Counted from the first letter of the stretch, positions 17,656 through 26,244 are shown. The stretch: 64,000 nucleotides of DNA from Ferribacterium limneticum (GCF_020510585.1 NZ_CP075190.1:310001-374000); one strand, 5' to 3'. A program made the numbers and translations. Notes: a model not told the origin generated them from the sequence alone.

Positions 17656-18234
17656 ATGAACAAGAATATCGACGAACTGCTGGCCAAAATCCGGGCGCTG
17701 CAGGACGAGCTGGAAGAGGAGTACCGCCAGACCCGCGACGAGTGGGCGCAAAAAAAGCTTGAGCTGGCCGAGGAGTTCCTGCGCCAGCAGCGCCGCTACA
17801 AGATCGGGCTGTTCCGCTTTCTGCTGCGCACCCGTTTTCTGGTCGCCCTGACCGCGCCGCTCATCTACCTTGGCTGGATACCCTTCCTGCTCATGGACCT
17901 CTTCGTCACGATCTATCAGGCCATCTGCTTTCCGGTCTACCGGATTCCCCGGGTCAAGCGTTCGGAGTACATGGTCTTTGGTCGGGAGGATCTGCCCTAC
18001 CTCAACATCATCGAAAAATTCAATTGTTTCTACTGCTCATACGGTAATGGCGTCGCCTCCTACACGCGGGAAGTGGCGGCGCGCACCGAGCAGTACTGGT
18101 GTCCGATCAAACACGCCCGCCGCGTCAAGGCGGCCCATGATCTCTATCCTAACTTCTGCGATTTTGGTGATGCCGAGGCCTACCAGCAGGGCCTCAACCG
18201 GCTGCGTCGGCAGTATGAGGACGAGGCGCGCTGA
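17656..18234 (+). CDS. Conserved hypothetical membrane-associated protein with Cys motif
   Basis: A 192-residue protein. A charged coiled-coil N-terminus (about 1-45, LLAKIRALQDELEEEY) is followed by a hydrophobic region (about 60-100, FLVALTAPLIYLGWIPFLLM). A conserved C-terminal part contains CFYCSYGNGVASYTREVAAR and YWCPIKHARR. The CxxC plus a further Cys and His look like a metal or disulfide site. I have seen this pattern in other proteobacterial hypothetical proteins, but no function is known to me. ATG 17656 follows AGGGG; an upstream in-frame codon lacks such a site. Confidence 0.65.
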   Translation: MNKNIDELLAKIRALQDELEEEYRQTRDEWAQKKLELAEEFLRQQRRYKIGLFRFLLRTRFLVALTAPLIYLGWIPFLLMDLFVTIYQAICFPVYRIPRVKRSEYMVFGREDLPYLNIIEKFNCFYCSYGNGVASYTREVAARTEQYWCPIKHARRVKAAHDLYPNFCDFGDAEAYQQGLNRLRRQYEDEAR

Positions 18235-18248
18235 GCTGCCGGTGTTTG

Positions 18249-18303
18249 CCACGGTCAACCCGGTTTTCTACGTGAAACGCAAAATAGCCGCAAATTTGAA
18301 ATT
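18249..18303 (+). repeat. Dispersed repeat, copy 6, variant with ~18-20 extra bases
   Basis: CCACGGTCAACC starts the element and AAATAGCCGCAAATTTGAAAT ends it in two parts (AAATAGCCGC, AAATTTGAAAT), but the distance between is about 18-20 bases longer than in other copies. It lies between convergent genes. Confidence 0.7.
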
Positions 18304-18335
18304 CTGCCGCCCGGCGGCGGGGCTGAAACGGCTGG

Positions 18336-19457
18336 CTAGTCGCCAACCAGCTTGAGCAGTTGCCCGTTACGTTCGTCGGTCAGCAGGTAAATGCTTCCGT
18401 CCGGCCCCGCGCGGACATCGCGCACGCGCTGGCGCAGGCCGGTCAGTAGCTTCTCTTCGCGGACGACACGCGTGCCGTCCATCTCCAGTCGCGCCAGATA
18501 GCCGAATTTGAGCGAGCCGACGAGCAGACTGCCGCGCCAGGCCTTGCCGTAGCGCTCGCTGCGCACGAAGGCCATGCCGGATGGCGCAATCGACGGCACC
18601 CAGTAATGCAACGGCTGCTCCATGCCGGCCTTGTGCGTCAGGCCCTCGCCGATGGCGCCGCCGCCGTAGTTCTCACCATAGGTAATGATTGGCCAGCCAT
18701 AATTTTTTCCCGGCTCGGGGCGGTTGATCTCGTCGCCGCCCTGCGGGCCATGCTCGTGCATCCACAGCCGGCCGTCCGGGCCGAGCGTCGCGCCCTGCCC
18801 GTTGCGGTGGCCGTAGCTCCAGATTTCCGGCAGCGCGCCGGGCTGTTTGACGAAAGGATTGTCGGCGGGGACGCTGCCATCCTTGCCGATGCGGATCACC
18901 TTGCCGTGATGGTTGTCGAGTTTCTGGGCGTCGGCCATGCGCGAACCGCGCTCGCCGAGCGTCAGAAAAAGCTTGCCATCGTCGGTCTCGACGATGCGGC
19001 AGCCAAAATGCAGGCGGCTGCTGATTTTCGGCGTTTGCCGAAAGATCGTCGTGAGCTTCTCGAGGCGTCTGGCGTCGTCGGAAAGGCGGGCCGAGGCGAG
19101 CGCCGTCGAATTGCCGCTACCCTGCGCGGCCGGCTCGGCATAGCAGAAGTAGATCATCCGGTTGCGGGCAAAATCGCGGTCGGCCACGACATCGAGCAAA
19201 CCGCCCTGGCCGGTGACCTCGACGGCCGGCAGGCCGTCCACCGGCGCGCCGACCTTGCCGTCGGCAGCAATCACGCGCAGCCGGCCCGGACGTTCGCTGA
19301 CCAGCATCCGGCCGTCGCCGATGAAAGCCAGTCCCCACGGGTGGTCGAGGCCGCTGGCGACGATTTCGACGCGCGGTTCGCCGCTCTGCGCCGCCAGCGG
19401 AAAGACGCTCAATACCGTGAGCAGGGCAGCGATCAGGCGCCGGCTAGGCTTCGGCAT
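18336..19457 (-). CDS. PQQ-dependent sugar dehydrogenase (soluble glucose/sorbosone dehydrogenase family)
   Basis: A 373-residue periplasmic beta-propeller oxidoreductase with a signal peptide (residues 1-26, MPKPSRRLIAALLTVLSVFP, cleavage near AAQSGEP). Family landmarks are LDHPWGLAFIGDGRMLVSER (about 38-57), NNNHG-like DNHHGKVIRIGKDG (about 183-196), YGHRNGQGATLGPDGRLW (about 215-232) and HEHGPQGGDEIN (about 234-244), which supply calcium/PQQ ligands. It would oxidise an aldose in the periplasm using PQQ; the natural substrate is unclear. The frame is open well upstream, but the export signal fixes the start at 19457. Repeat copy 7 ends exactly at this ATG, and there is no obvious Shine-Dalgarno. 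Confidence 0.85.
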   Translation of the reverse strand: MPKPSRRLIAALLTVLSVFPLAAQSGEPRVEIVASGLDHPWGLAFIGDGRMLVSERPGRLRVIAADGKVGAPVDGLPAVEVTGQGGLLDVVADRDFARNRMIYFCYAEPAAQGSGNSTALASARLSDDARRLEKLTTIFRQTPKISSRLHFGCRIVETDDGKLFLTLGERGSRMADAQKLDNHHGKVIRIGKDGSVPADNPFVKQPGALPEIWSYGHRNGQGATLGPDGRLWMHEHGPQGGDEINRPEPGKNYGWPIITYGENYGGGAIGEGLTHKAGMEQPLHYWVPSIAPSGMAFVRSERYGKAWRGSLLVGSLKFGYLARLEMDGTRVVREEKLLTGLRQRVRDVRAGPDGSIYLLTDERNGQLLKLVGD

Positions 19458-19491
19458 TTCGATTTTGGCGATTATTTCCGGTTGACCGTGG
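19455..19491 (-). repeat. Dispersed repeat, copy 7, overlapping a start codon
   Basis: On the minus strand: exact core CCACGGTCAACCGG, AAATAA, spacer TCGCC, then AAAATCGAAATG, whose last three bases are the ATG of the sugar dehydrogenase. It is the second case, with copy 5, of a repeat ending on a start codon. Confidence 0.92.
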
Positions 19492-19495
19492 CAGT

Positions 19496-20365
19496 TCAGC
19501 CGGCGACCCGGCCGCGTCCGAACAAGCCCTTGACCGCTTCCTGCAAATCGGCCGGGAGCACGATGACCTTGGCGTTGTCCTTCTCGCCCATGCGTTCCAG
19601 CGCGGCGATGTATTTTTCGCCCAGCATGTAGGACATCGGGCCGGTCTTGTCGCCGATGGCGGCGGTGATGCGGCGGATCGCCTCGGCCGAGGCTTCGGCC
19701 AGCATGACCTGAGCGTTGGCGTCGCGCTTGGCCGATTCCAGCCGGGCTTCGGCCTCGAGAATGGCCGACTGTTTGGCGCCTTCCGAGCGGGTGACCACGG
19801 CCTTGCGCTCGCGCTCGGCGGCGGCCTGCATTTCCATGGCCTTCTGCATCGACTGCGAGGGCTTGATGTCCTGGATCTCGACCGACTTGACGGTCAGGCC
19901 CCAGTCGACTGCCTCGTCGGCGATGCTTTCGCGCAGTCGGGCCTTGATCTTGTCGCGCGAGGAGAGCGCCTCGTCGAGCTCCATTTCGCCGACAATGGAG
20001 CGCAGCGTGGTCATGATCAGGTTGCGGATCGCTTCGGAAAAATCGGTGACGCCATAGACCGCCTTGACCGGGTCGGTGACCTTGATGAAGGCGATGGCAT
20101 TGGTCAGGATCACCGCGTTGTCGCGGGTGATGACCTCCTGCTCCTGAACGTCGAGGATGATGTCCTTGGTCACCAGCTGGTAAGCCACCTTGTCGAGGTA
20201 GGGAATGACGATGTTGAGGCCGGGCTTGAGCGTGCCGTGGTATTTGCCGAGCCGCTCGACGATCCATTCCTCGCCTTGCGGCACGATACGCACGCCCTTG
20301 GCGATGGTGACGACGACAAAAACCAGTATGGCCAGAGTGACGACGAATCCTGCGTTCAAGTCCAT
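19496..20365 (-). CDS. Stomatin-like SPFH protein (paraslipin/QmcA type)
   Basis: A 289-residue membrane protein. One N-terminal transmembrane segment (about 5-24, AGFVVTLAILVFVVVTIAKG) precedes the SPFH domain (about 25-180), which contains PQGEEWIVERLGKYHGTLKPG, DVQEQEVITRDNA and DEAVDWGLTVKSVEIQDI. An Ala/Glu/Arg-rich helical region follows (about 180-250). It forms membrane oligomers and, with its NfeD partner, is thought to modulate membrane domains or proteases. The NfeD gene lies 12 bases upstream on the same strand, the standard arrangement. It is a different branch from the prohibitin-like protein at 2983-4227. Confidence 0.92.
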   Translation of the reverse strand: MDLNAGFVVTLAILVFVVVTIAKGVRIVPQGEEWIVERLGKYHGTLKPGLNIVIPYLDKVAYQLVTKDIILDVQEQEVITRDNAVILTNAIAFIKVTDPVKAVYGVTDFSEAIRNLIMTTLRSIVGEMELDEALSSRDKIKARLRESIADEAVDWGLTVKSVEIQDIKPSQSMQKAMEMQAAAERERKAVVTRSEGAKQSAILEAEARLESAKRDANAQVMLAEASAEAIRRITAAIGDKTGPMSYMLGEKYIAALERMGEKDNAKVIVLPADLQEAVKGLFGRGRVAG

Positions 20366-20377
20366 TTTTCGACCTTT

Positions 20378-20818
20378 CTAAGCCTTATCTACCTTGAGAA
20401 AACTGCCTTCCACCGAAACGACCCTGACCCGTTCGCCGGCCGCGATGGCGGTGTCGGCGACGCAAGCCCATTCTTCCGAGCCGAGCAGCGGCCCCTGAAA
20501 GCGCACCTTGCCGCGGGCGAAGGGAGCGACGGCGCTGACCAGCAGGCCGATTTCGCCGACCGCCTCGCCATCGGCCGTGCCCGAACGGGTCTTGACGAAG
20601 CTCTGCTTGAAAACGCGGAACCAGAGGAAAACCATGGCCAGCGAAGCCAGCGTCCACGTCGCCAGCTGGGCAGTCAGCGAGAGATCGAAAGCCAGCGCGA
20701 GCAGGCCGACGAGCAGCGCGCCAAGGCCGAACCAGACGATGAAGAACGAGGGGACGGCCAGTTCGGCGAGAATCAGCGCGATGCCGCCGACGACCCAGTG
20801 CCACCATTCGAGATGCAT
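20378..20818 (-). CDS. NfeD family membrane protein
   Basis: A 146-residue short NfeD (YbbJ type). Three or four hydrophobic segments (about 5-70, HWVVGGIALILAELAVPSFF) are followed by a small C-terminal OB-fold domain (about 85-145, with GEIGLLVSAVAPFARGKVRF and GERVRVVSVEGSFLKV). It partners the stomatin-like protein just downstream. An upstream in-frame ATG lies inside repeat copy 8. The start at 20818 is preferred because AGGAG is 6-7 bases before it and the sequence MHLEWWHW begins directly at the first membrane helix. Confidence 0.9.
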   Translation of the reverse strand: MHLEWWHWVVGGIALILAELAVPSFFIVWFGLGALLVGLLALAFDLSLTAQLATWTLASLAMVFLWFRVFKQSFVKTRSGTADGEAVGEIGLLVSAVAPFARGKVRFQGPLLGSEEWACVADTAIAAGERVRVVSVEGSFLKVDKA

Positions 20819-20872
20819 GTTTATCTCCTTTGCCCGGCGAGTATTTCGGGTTTGCCGGACAGGGTCAAGGCG

Positions 20873-20909
20873 GATTTCATTTTTGGCCATTTTTTCCGGT
20901 TGACCGTGG
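20873..20909 (-). repeat. Dispersed 37-bp repeat, copy 8 (perfect core)
   Basis: On the minus strand: exact core, A6, spacer TGGCC, then AAAAATGAAATC. This is the only good copy between divergent genes (nfeD and the AEC transporter). Confidence 0.94.
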
Positions 20910-20951
20910 AAGCGGCCAAACGGTGCTCTACGCAGCGATTAAAATGCGCCG

Positions 20952-21851
20952 ATGAACACCGCGCTGCTGCTCCTCCCCGATTTCGCCCTGATCCTGCTCG
21001 GCACCGCCATCCGGCGCTGGATGCATCTGGGCGATCATTTCTGGAGTGGCGTCGAGAAGCTGGTCTATTTCATCCTGTTTCCGGCCCTGCTCATCAACGC
21101 CATCATCAAGACCCGGCTCGACATCGGTTCGGCCTTGCCGCTGCTCGCCACGGCCCTTGCCGCGATGGCCGCCGGCATGATGTTGGGACTGATACCCAAG
21201 CTGTTCAGCCGCCTGCCGGCGCTGACTTACGCCTCGATGTTCCAGTGCGCCTACCGCTTCAATTCCTACATCGCGCTGGCCGTCGCCGGCATGCTGTTTG
21301 GCGCGCCGGGCATTGCGACGATGGGCCTGATCGTCGGCGCCGCCGTGCCTTTCGCCAATCTGGTCTCGGTCTGGATGCTGGCCCGCCACGGCGAGGTCGG
21401 CCTGTGGCGCGAAGTGGCGCGCAATCCGCTGATCTGGGGAACGGCCGCCGGCTTCCTGCTCAATCTTGCCGGTTTCGTTCCGCCGGCGCCGCTGCAGGCT
21501 TTTCTCGGGCGACTGGCCGATGCCTCCATCGCGCTTGGCCTGATCACCGTCGGCGCTGCCTTGCGGCTGGACAGCACGCCGGGCGTGCGCGGTTTTTCAT
21601 TGTGGCTGGTTGCGGTGAAACTGCTCGCCCTGCCGCTCGTCGCCATCGGCGTCGGTACGCTGCTCGGCCTGTCCGGCCTCAACTATCAGGTGGCGGTGCT
21701 GTTTGCCGCGCTGCCGACCGCCTCGTCGGCCTACATCCTGGCCATGCGCATGGGTGGTGACGGCAAGAGCGTCGCCTGGCTCATCTCGGCGACGACGCTC
21801 GGGTCCATGCTCACGCTGCCACTCTGGGCAGCGTGGCTGAGCGGACGCTGA
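20952..21851 (+). CDS. AEC (auxin efflux carrier) family transporter
   Basis: A 299-residue inner-membrane carrier with about ten transmembrane helices in two repeats. Family landmarks are GTAIRRWMHLGDHFWSGVEK (about 17-36), FSRLPALTYASMFQCAYRFN near 78-98, and ALPTASSAYILAMRMGGDGK (about 256-275). AEC proteins export or exchange organic acids (malate, malonate, aromatic acids); no substrate can be read here. It has no clear Shine-Dalgarno. Its stop abuts the stop of the convergent PhaM gene with no gap. Confidence 0.88.
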   Translation: MNTALLLLPDFALILLGTAIRRWMHLGDHFWSGVEKLVYFILFPALLINAIIKTRLDIGSALPLLATALAAMAAGMMLGLIPKLFSRLPALTYASMFQCAYRFNSYIALAVAGMLFGAPGIATMGLIVGAAVPFANLVSVWMLARHGEVGLWREVARNPLIWGTAAGFLLNLAGFVPPAPLQAFLGRLADASIALGLITVGAALRLDSTPGVRGFSLWLVAVKLLALPLVAIGVGTLLGLSGLNYQVAVLFAALPTASSAYILAMRMGGDGKSVAWLISATTLGSMLTLPLWAAWLSGR

Positions 21852-22352
21852 TTACCTTTTGACGGCCGGCTTCCGGGCCTTCGGCTTGGCGGCTTCCTCG
21901 GCGGCAGCGCTGGCGGCGGCCTGGGCGGCAGCTTCGGCGTTCTGCTGCATCTGCTCGCGCATCTGCTGCATCATCTGCCACGGCCACATGGCGGCGTCAG
22001 AAATGGGGCTGTTTTCGGGATGGATCGCGCCCTGGAAGAAATTGGGCGGCGGGGCCACCGGGGCTTCCGGGGCGGCTTCCGGAGTCATCGACTTGGCAGC
22101 GTCCTTGGCCATCTGGCCCATGGCTTCAACAGCGCCGACCGTGGTGCGCTGCATTTCGAGGCCCTGAATGGTCATTTGCAGCATCGACAGATTCATGCGC
22201 AGCCAGCCTTCGACGGCCTTCATGTCCTTGATGCGCTTGTCGAGTTCTTCAACGTCGAAAGTGGGGGCGACCATGCCGGGCAGCGAGAAGCCCATATTGC
22301 CCCACATACTGCGCATGAAATTGAGGGGATCGTGTACTTGGTTGTCGGACAT
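21852..22352 (-). CDS. phaM: PhaM-family polyhydroxyalkanoate granule regulatory protein
   Basis: A 166-residue granule-associated protein. The N-terminal half (about 10-75) has the family pattern FMRSMWGNMGFSLPGMVAPT, DVEELDKRIKDMKAVEGWL and NLSMLQMTIQGLEMQRTTVG. The C-terminus is rich in Ala/Pro/Gln and ends in a basic AKPKARKPAVKR tail, resembling histone H1. In Cupriavidus, PhaM activates PHA synthase and tethers granules to the nucleoid through this tail; the same role is inferred. ATG 22352 has a strong GGAGACC site. No PHA synthase gene is in the window. Confidence 0.85.
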   Translation of the reverse strand: MSDNQVHDPLNFMRSMWGNMGFSLPGMVAPTFDVEELDKRIKDMKAVEGWLRMNLSMLQMTIQGLEMQRTTVGAVEAMGQMAKDAAKSMTPEAAPEAPVAPPPNFFQGAIHPENSPISDAAMWPWQMMQQMREQMQQNAEAAAQAAASAAAEEAAKPKARKPAVKR

Positions 22353-22509
22353 TTTGGTCTCCTTCTCGTTGTATCGTGTCATCTTAAACCACTTGGCGCA
22401 TGTTGACCTTAAGCAATGAGCGTTCATTTGGTGGGCCTATCTCGCACGCCAGGCATCCCTTGAGCTATGCAAAATGATAAATTAGCGCCCTGTTGAATAA
22501 GGGGGGCCT

Positions 22510-23172
22510 ATGTTGAAACTGTTGGTGGTGGAAGATCACGCGCTCGTTCGCGAAGGCTTGGTGCGGCTGCTTGGTCAGGTTGAGCCCGGGGCACAGGTGC
22601 AGGAGAGCGCGGATTTCGAAGCGGCGCTCAATGTGCTTGATAACGAAGGCGAATTCGATCTGGTCCTGCTCGATCTGGCCTTGCCCGGGATCGACGGTTT
22701 TGCCGGCCTCGACATCCTGCGTCGGCGTTACCCGGCGATGCCGGTCGCCGTCGTCTCGGCTTTCGACGATTTGCCGACTATCACCCGCGTGCTCAATCTC
22801 GGCGCCTCCGGCTTCATCCCCAAGGCGTTTTCCGGCGAGGCGCTGCTCTCGGCGGTGCGCGAGGTGCTGGCCGGCAACATCTTCCGGCCGACCGGTCAGT
22901 CCTCGTCGCAGCTCGACGACATGACGCCGGTGCCGCCGTCGAAAGCGGGCGTCCGGCCCGACGAAATCGGCCTGACCGATCGTCAGGGCCAGGTGCTGGC
23001 GCTCATGGTGCGCGGCATGTCGAATCGCGATATCGCCGACCAGCTCGGGCTTTCCGAAGGCACCGTCAAGATCCACGCGACGGCGGTGTTCAAGGCACTC
23101 GGCGTCAATAGCCGGACGCAGGCGCTGGTCGCCGTGGCCCGTTACGGCATCGACTTCGAAAGCGTTTTCTGA
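22510..23172 (+). CDS. NarL/LuxR-type response regulator
   Basis: A 220-residue response regulator. The receiver (about 1-118) has acidic residues in VVEDH (Glu7, Asp8), phospho-acceptor Asp in FDLVLLDLALPG (about 56), and the Lys of FIPKAFSG (about 105). The C-terminal LuxR helix-turn-helix (about 155-212) contains LTDRQGQVLALMVRGMSNRD and LGLSEGTVKIHATAVFKALG. A strong AGGGGGG ribosome site precedes the ATG. The 3' end overlaps the 3' end of the convergent sensor kinase by 31 bases, suggesting the two are a pair arranged tail to tail rather than in an operon. Confidence 0.92.
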   Translation: MLKLLVVEDHALVREGLVRLLGQVEPGAQVQESADFEAALNVLDNEGEFDLVLLDLALPGIDGFAGLDILRRRYPAMPVAVVSAFDDLPTITRVLNLGASGFIPKAFSGEALLSAVREVLAGNIFRPTGQSSSQLDDMTPVPPSKAGVRPDEIGLTDRQGQVLALMVRGMSNRDIADQLGLSEGTVKIHATAVFKALGVNSRTQALVAVARYGIDFESVF

Positions 23173-25235
23173 AGCTGGTTGAGTAGCGCCCGCAGTTTGG
23201 CCGGACGTACCGGTGCGGGCAGGGCGTGGGCGCCAGCCGGCAAGGCCTGTCCCGCGGCCTCGACCAGCACGATCAGTGGCGTGCCGGGCGCCAGCTCGGC
23301 GCTGACCCTGCCAGCCAGGTCGGCGTCGGTGATCAGCACGGTATTTTCCGGCGGGCGTTCCCCGCTGCGGCCATCGGTGGCGCTGACGGCATAGCCCCAG
23401 CCTCTGAGGAGGCCGATACAGGCCAGCATTTCATCTGAGCTGCCGATGCAATGCACCCTGTCCGCCTTTTGCTCGGCACTTTCCTGTTGCTGGCCGACCG
23501 TTCCCGGCGGACTACCGGGAACGCGCAGCGAAAATGTGGTGCCCTCGCCCAACCTTGAGCGCAGCGCGACCTGGATGTCGAGGGCACGCGCCAGCCGGTC
23601 GACGATGGACAGCCCGAGACCCAGACCCTTGTTGTGTTCGCGGGCGATGTTGCCGACCTGATAGAACTCGGCAAATATCGCTGCCTGATGTTCCTTGGCA
23701 ATACCGATGCCACTGTCGCGCACTTCGATCAGCAGTTGCTCGCCGCGCCGTCGGGCGACGACCAGAACCCGGCCGCCGGCTGGCGTGTAGCGCAGGGCAT
23801 TGGAGACGAGGTTGGCGACCATGCGGTCGACCAGCAGCGGATCGCTGTCCGCCCACAAAGGCGTCGGCCGGAAACGCAGCGTGATGTTGCCGTCGGTCGC
23901 GGCGCGCCGGAAGGAATTGGCCACCCGTTCGAAAACCGGTTGCAGCGGGAAAGGGCGGCGGTCCGGCTTGACCCCCGCGACATCGAGACGGGAAATGTCG
24001 AGCAGCGAGTCGAGCAGGTCGCCAAGCATGATGGTCGATGCCGAAATCTGCTCGGCCAGCCGCGGCAACTCGCTCGGCGTGCCGCTGCGCACCTGGCGCT
24101 GGAGGTCGGCGGAGAACAGCGAAAGGGCGTGCAACGGCTGCCGCAAGTCGTGGCTGGCGGCAGCGAGAAAGCGGCTCTTGGCCGCGTTGGCGCGTTCGGC
24201 GGCATCCTTCTGGCCGGCCAGTTCAATGGTTGCGGCGTGGACGCGCTCTTCAAGATGATCGTGGCTGGCCGCCAGTTCGCTCGTCATGATGGACATTTCG
24301 CGCATCTGGCGGCGGACGAGCAGGGCGCCGACGAAGAGCACGATAGTGACCAGCAGGCCGAGCGAGGCCAGTTCGAAAAGCCGGGTTTGCCAGGCGGCCA
24401 GTAGTGTTTTTTCCGGAATGGCGGTGAGGATGCGCAGGTCGGAAAAACCCGGAACGTCGGCAACCGAGACGAGCAGGCCATTGACCTTGGTCAAGCCGCT
24501 GGCTGGCACCATGTCACGCAGCTTGCCATTGAACAGCGCGGTACTTGCCTTGGCTCCGAGGACGGCTGATTGTCGGCTGATATCGCTGGGGCGACAGGAG
24601 GCAACGATTTCGCCGCGGGTGTTGGTCAGCACCGCTTCAAAATCGTCGGACAGCCGGTTCGACCAGCAAAAATCCTGCAGGTAAGCGGGCTCGACGGCAC
24701 CGAAAACGGCGCCCGAGAAGACGTAGTTGTCAGCGGTCAGGCGCCGGCTGATGGCGTAGGTGTAGCGTCCGGAATTGCGGTCGACGTAGGGGCCGAAGGT
24801 CGAGACATCGGCGCCATCTTCCAGCGCCGTGAAATACGGGCGGTCCTTGACGTTGATTTGCGGCGTCGGGAAATGCGTCGAGATAAAGCGCTGGTTGCCG
24901 TGGCGATCGAAAACGACAAGGTCACGCAGTTGCGGCATCGAGCGTGAGTGGCGCTGGGCGATGTATTCCCAGCCCTTGGCGGATTCCCACTTTTCCCAGT
25001 CACGACGAGGGCCGGAAAGATCGCTGGCGGTATCGCGCAACAGCACGTCGATGGCTTCGAAGGTGCGCGCCGTGTGTTCGGCCATCATGATGCCAAAGTG
25101 CTGGAGGCGGCGCTCGCCGACTTGAAGATCGTTGTGGCGCACCAGCGTCAGGTCGATAACGAAGACCACCAGAATGATCAGCGTGCCAGCCATGGCGGCT
25201 GTCAGGGCAAGGGTTTCGGGCTTTCTGGTGCGCAT
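23142..25235 (-). CDS. Sensor histidine kinase with degenerate C-terminal receiver-like domain
   Basis: A 697-residue inner-membrane kinase. The first membrane helix (about 11-33) and second (about 286-308) enclose a periplasmic Cache-like sensor domain (RPYFTALEDGADVSTFGPYV near 130-150). A coiled-coil leads to HisKA with the H-box AAASHDLRQPLHALSLFSAD (His about 361). An ATPase domain follows with an N-box VSNALRYTPAGG and G-boxes DSGIGIAKE and KGLGLGLSIV. The last ~110 residues (HCIGSSDEMLACIGLLRGWG, then TVLITDADLAG) look like a receiver domain whose phospho-acceptor environment is eroded. It resembles orphan hybrid kinases of beta- and gammaproteobacteria. Likely partner: the adjacent NarL-type regulator. 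Confidence 0.88.
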   Translation of the reverse strand: MRTRKPETLALTAAMAGTLIILVVFVIDLTLVRHNDLQVGERRLQHFGIMMAEHTARTFEAIDVLLRDTASDLSGPRRDWEKWESAKGWEYIAQRHSRSMPQLRDLVVFDRHGNQRFISTHFPTPQINVKDRPYFTALEDGADVSTFGPYVDRNSGRYTYAISRRLTADNYVFSGAVFGAVEPAYLQDFCWSNRLSDDFEAVLTNTRGEIVASCRPSDISRQSAVLGAKASTALFNGKLRDMVPASGLTKVNGLLVSVADVPGFSDLRILTAIPEKTLLAAWQTRLFELASLGLLVTIVLFVGALLVRRQMREMSIMTSELAASHDHLEERVHAATIELAGQKDAAERANAAKSRFLAAASHDLRQPLHALSLFSADLQRQVRSGTPSELPRLAEQISASTIMLGDLLDSLLDISRLDVAGVKPDRRPFPLQPVFERVANSFRRAATDGNITLRFRPTPLWADSDPLLVDRMVANLVSNALRYTPAGGRVLVVARRRGEQLLIEVRDSGIGIAKEHQAAIFAEFYQVGNIAREHNKGLGLGLSIVDRLARALDIQVALRSRLGEGTTFSLRVPGSPPGTVGQQQESAEQKADRVHCIGSSDEMLACIGLLRGWGYAVSATDGRSGERPPENTVLITDADLAGRVSAELAPGTPLIVLVEAAGQALPAGAHALPAPVRPAKLRALLNQLQKTLSKSMP

Positions 25236-25253
25236 GCCGGGCGAGCGTGGTGA

Positions 25254-26003
25254 CTAGAGTTGGTAGCAGTAGAGCGGACGGGGCGGGTTGCAGTCCACGT
25301 CGATGATGCGATCCGGCGTCAGCCCGGGAACGGGAAAGCTGTTGCTGATGAACAGGCTGCCCGGCGCCATTTCCGCCTTCACCTTTTCCCATAGCCGGGG
25401 CATTGGCGCCGGCGAGAGAAAGGCATAAACCACGTCGTACTCACCCAGCTTGGCCTGCCACAGATCGTCCCAGCGCCAGCGGATGTTGGGCCGGCCGAGG
25501 CTGAAGAAGCGCCCGACCAGCCAGGTCAGCGGGGCGTTTTCATAGCCGGTGAAATGGCTGTCAGGCAGCGCGTCGGCGAGTGGCACCGTAGTGCTGCCCA
25601 GCCCGGCGCCGAGATCGAGAAAACGGCTCGGGCCGCGGTCGACAAGCAGATCGGCCAGCGCCGCGACCGTTTGCTTGTTGGACAAGTAAAGCGGTACCTG
25701 CCCGGACAGCGCGCCGCGAAAGACGAGCAGCAGAAAGATGGCAGCGAGCAGGAACCAGATCGGGTCGATGGCCAACCCGTAGGTGTACCAGACAAGCGGC
25801 ATGAAGCCGCCGTGGATGACGCGCCACCACCAGGGCTGGCGGGAGATCGTGGCAAAAAACAGGGCGACGCCGCCGATCGCCAGGCTGGTTTCCAGCCACG
25901 GCATGGCTTCGGCTTTCCAGCCGTAATAGGGCCAGGCGATGGAGAGGACAAGGATGACAGCCGCCCCTTGCAGGGCGAACTGGCGTTTCGGCGTTGAATT
26001 CAT
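25254..26003 (-). CDS. Membrane-anchored class I SAM-dependent methyltransferase
   Basis: A 249-residue protein. Four hydrophobic segments in the first ~100 residues (AVILVLSIAWPYYGW, TSLAIGGVALFFATI, VIHGGFMPLVWYTYG, FLLAAIFLLLVF) anchor a cytoplasmic methyltransferase domain. The SAM-binding loop is RFLDLGAGLGSTTVPLADAL (about 125-145). An acidic residue follows in FTGYENAPL, and DVVYAFLSPAPM is motif IV-like. The substrate is unknown. It starts 19 bases downstream of the kinase gene in the same direction as transcription runs (the kinase end lies beyond), so the two could share a transcript in which the methyltransferase comes first. Confidence 0.75.
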   Translation of the reverse strand: MNSTPKRQFALQGAAVILVLSIAWPYYGWKAEAMPWLETSLAIGGVALFFATISRQPWWWRVIHGGFMPLVWYTYGLAIDPIWFLLAAIFLLLVFRGALSGQVPLYLSNKQTVAALADLLVDRGPSRFLDLGAGLGSTTVPLADALPDSHFTGYENAPLTWLVGRFFSLGRPNIRWRWDDLWQAKLGEYDVVYAFLSPAPMPRLWEKVKAEMAPGSLFISNSFPVPGLTPDRIIDVDCNPPRPLYCYQL

Positions 26004-26142
26004 CCGCCGATTTTATGCGATCAGAGCAGAACTCGCCTTTTCTCTTGCTTGGGTGGCGTGTTTGGTGGGTGCGCCCAACGAGCAAAGCGAACGGAGTAAG
26101 GAGGATTAGAAGGGGTTGCCGGGAAAGCCCATCAACCGCAAC

Positions 26143-26179
26143 GATTTTGAATTTGGCCGAAATTTCCGGTTGACCGTGG
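26143..26179 (-). repeat. Dispersed 37-bp repeat, copy 9 (perfect core)
   Basis: Exact core CCACGGTCAACCGG, AAATTT, spacer CGGCC, then AAATTCAAAATC on the minus strand. It lies upstream of the methyltransferase gene and downstream of the low-GC orphan gene. Confidence 0.93.
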
Positions 26180-26244
26180 GACTGGTAAAAACACTGATTA
26201 TTTCGGATTTTGGGGGCTGCAAATGTCATTGGCCCGCCGAAACC

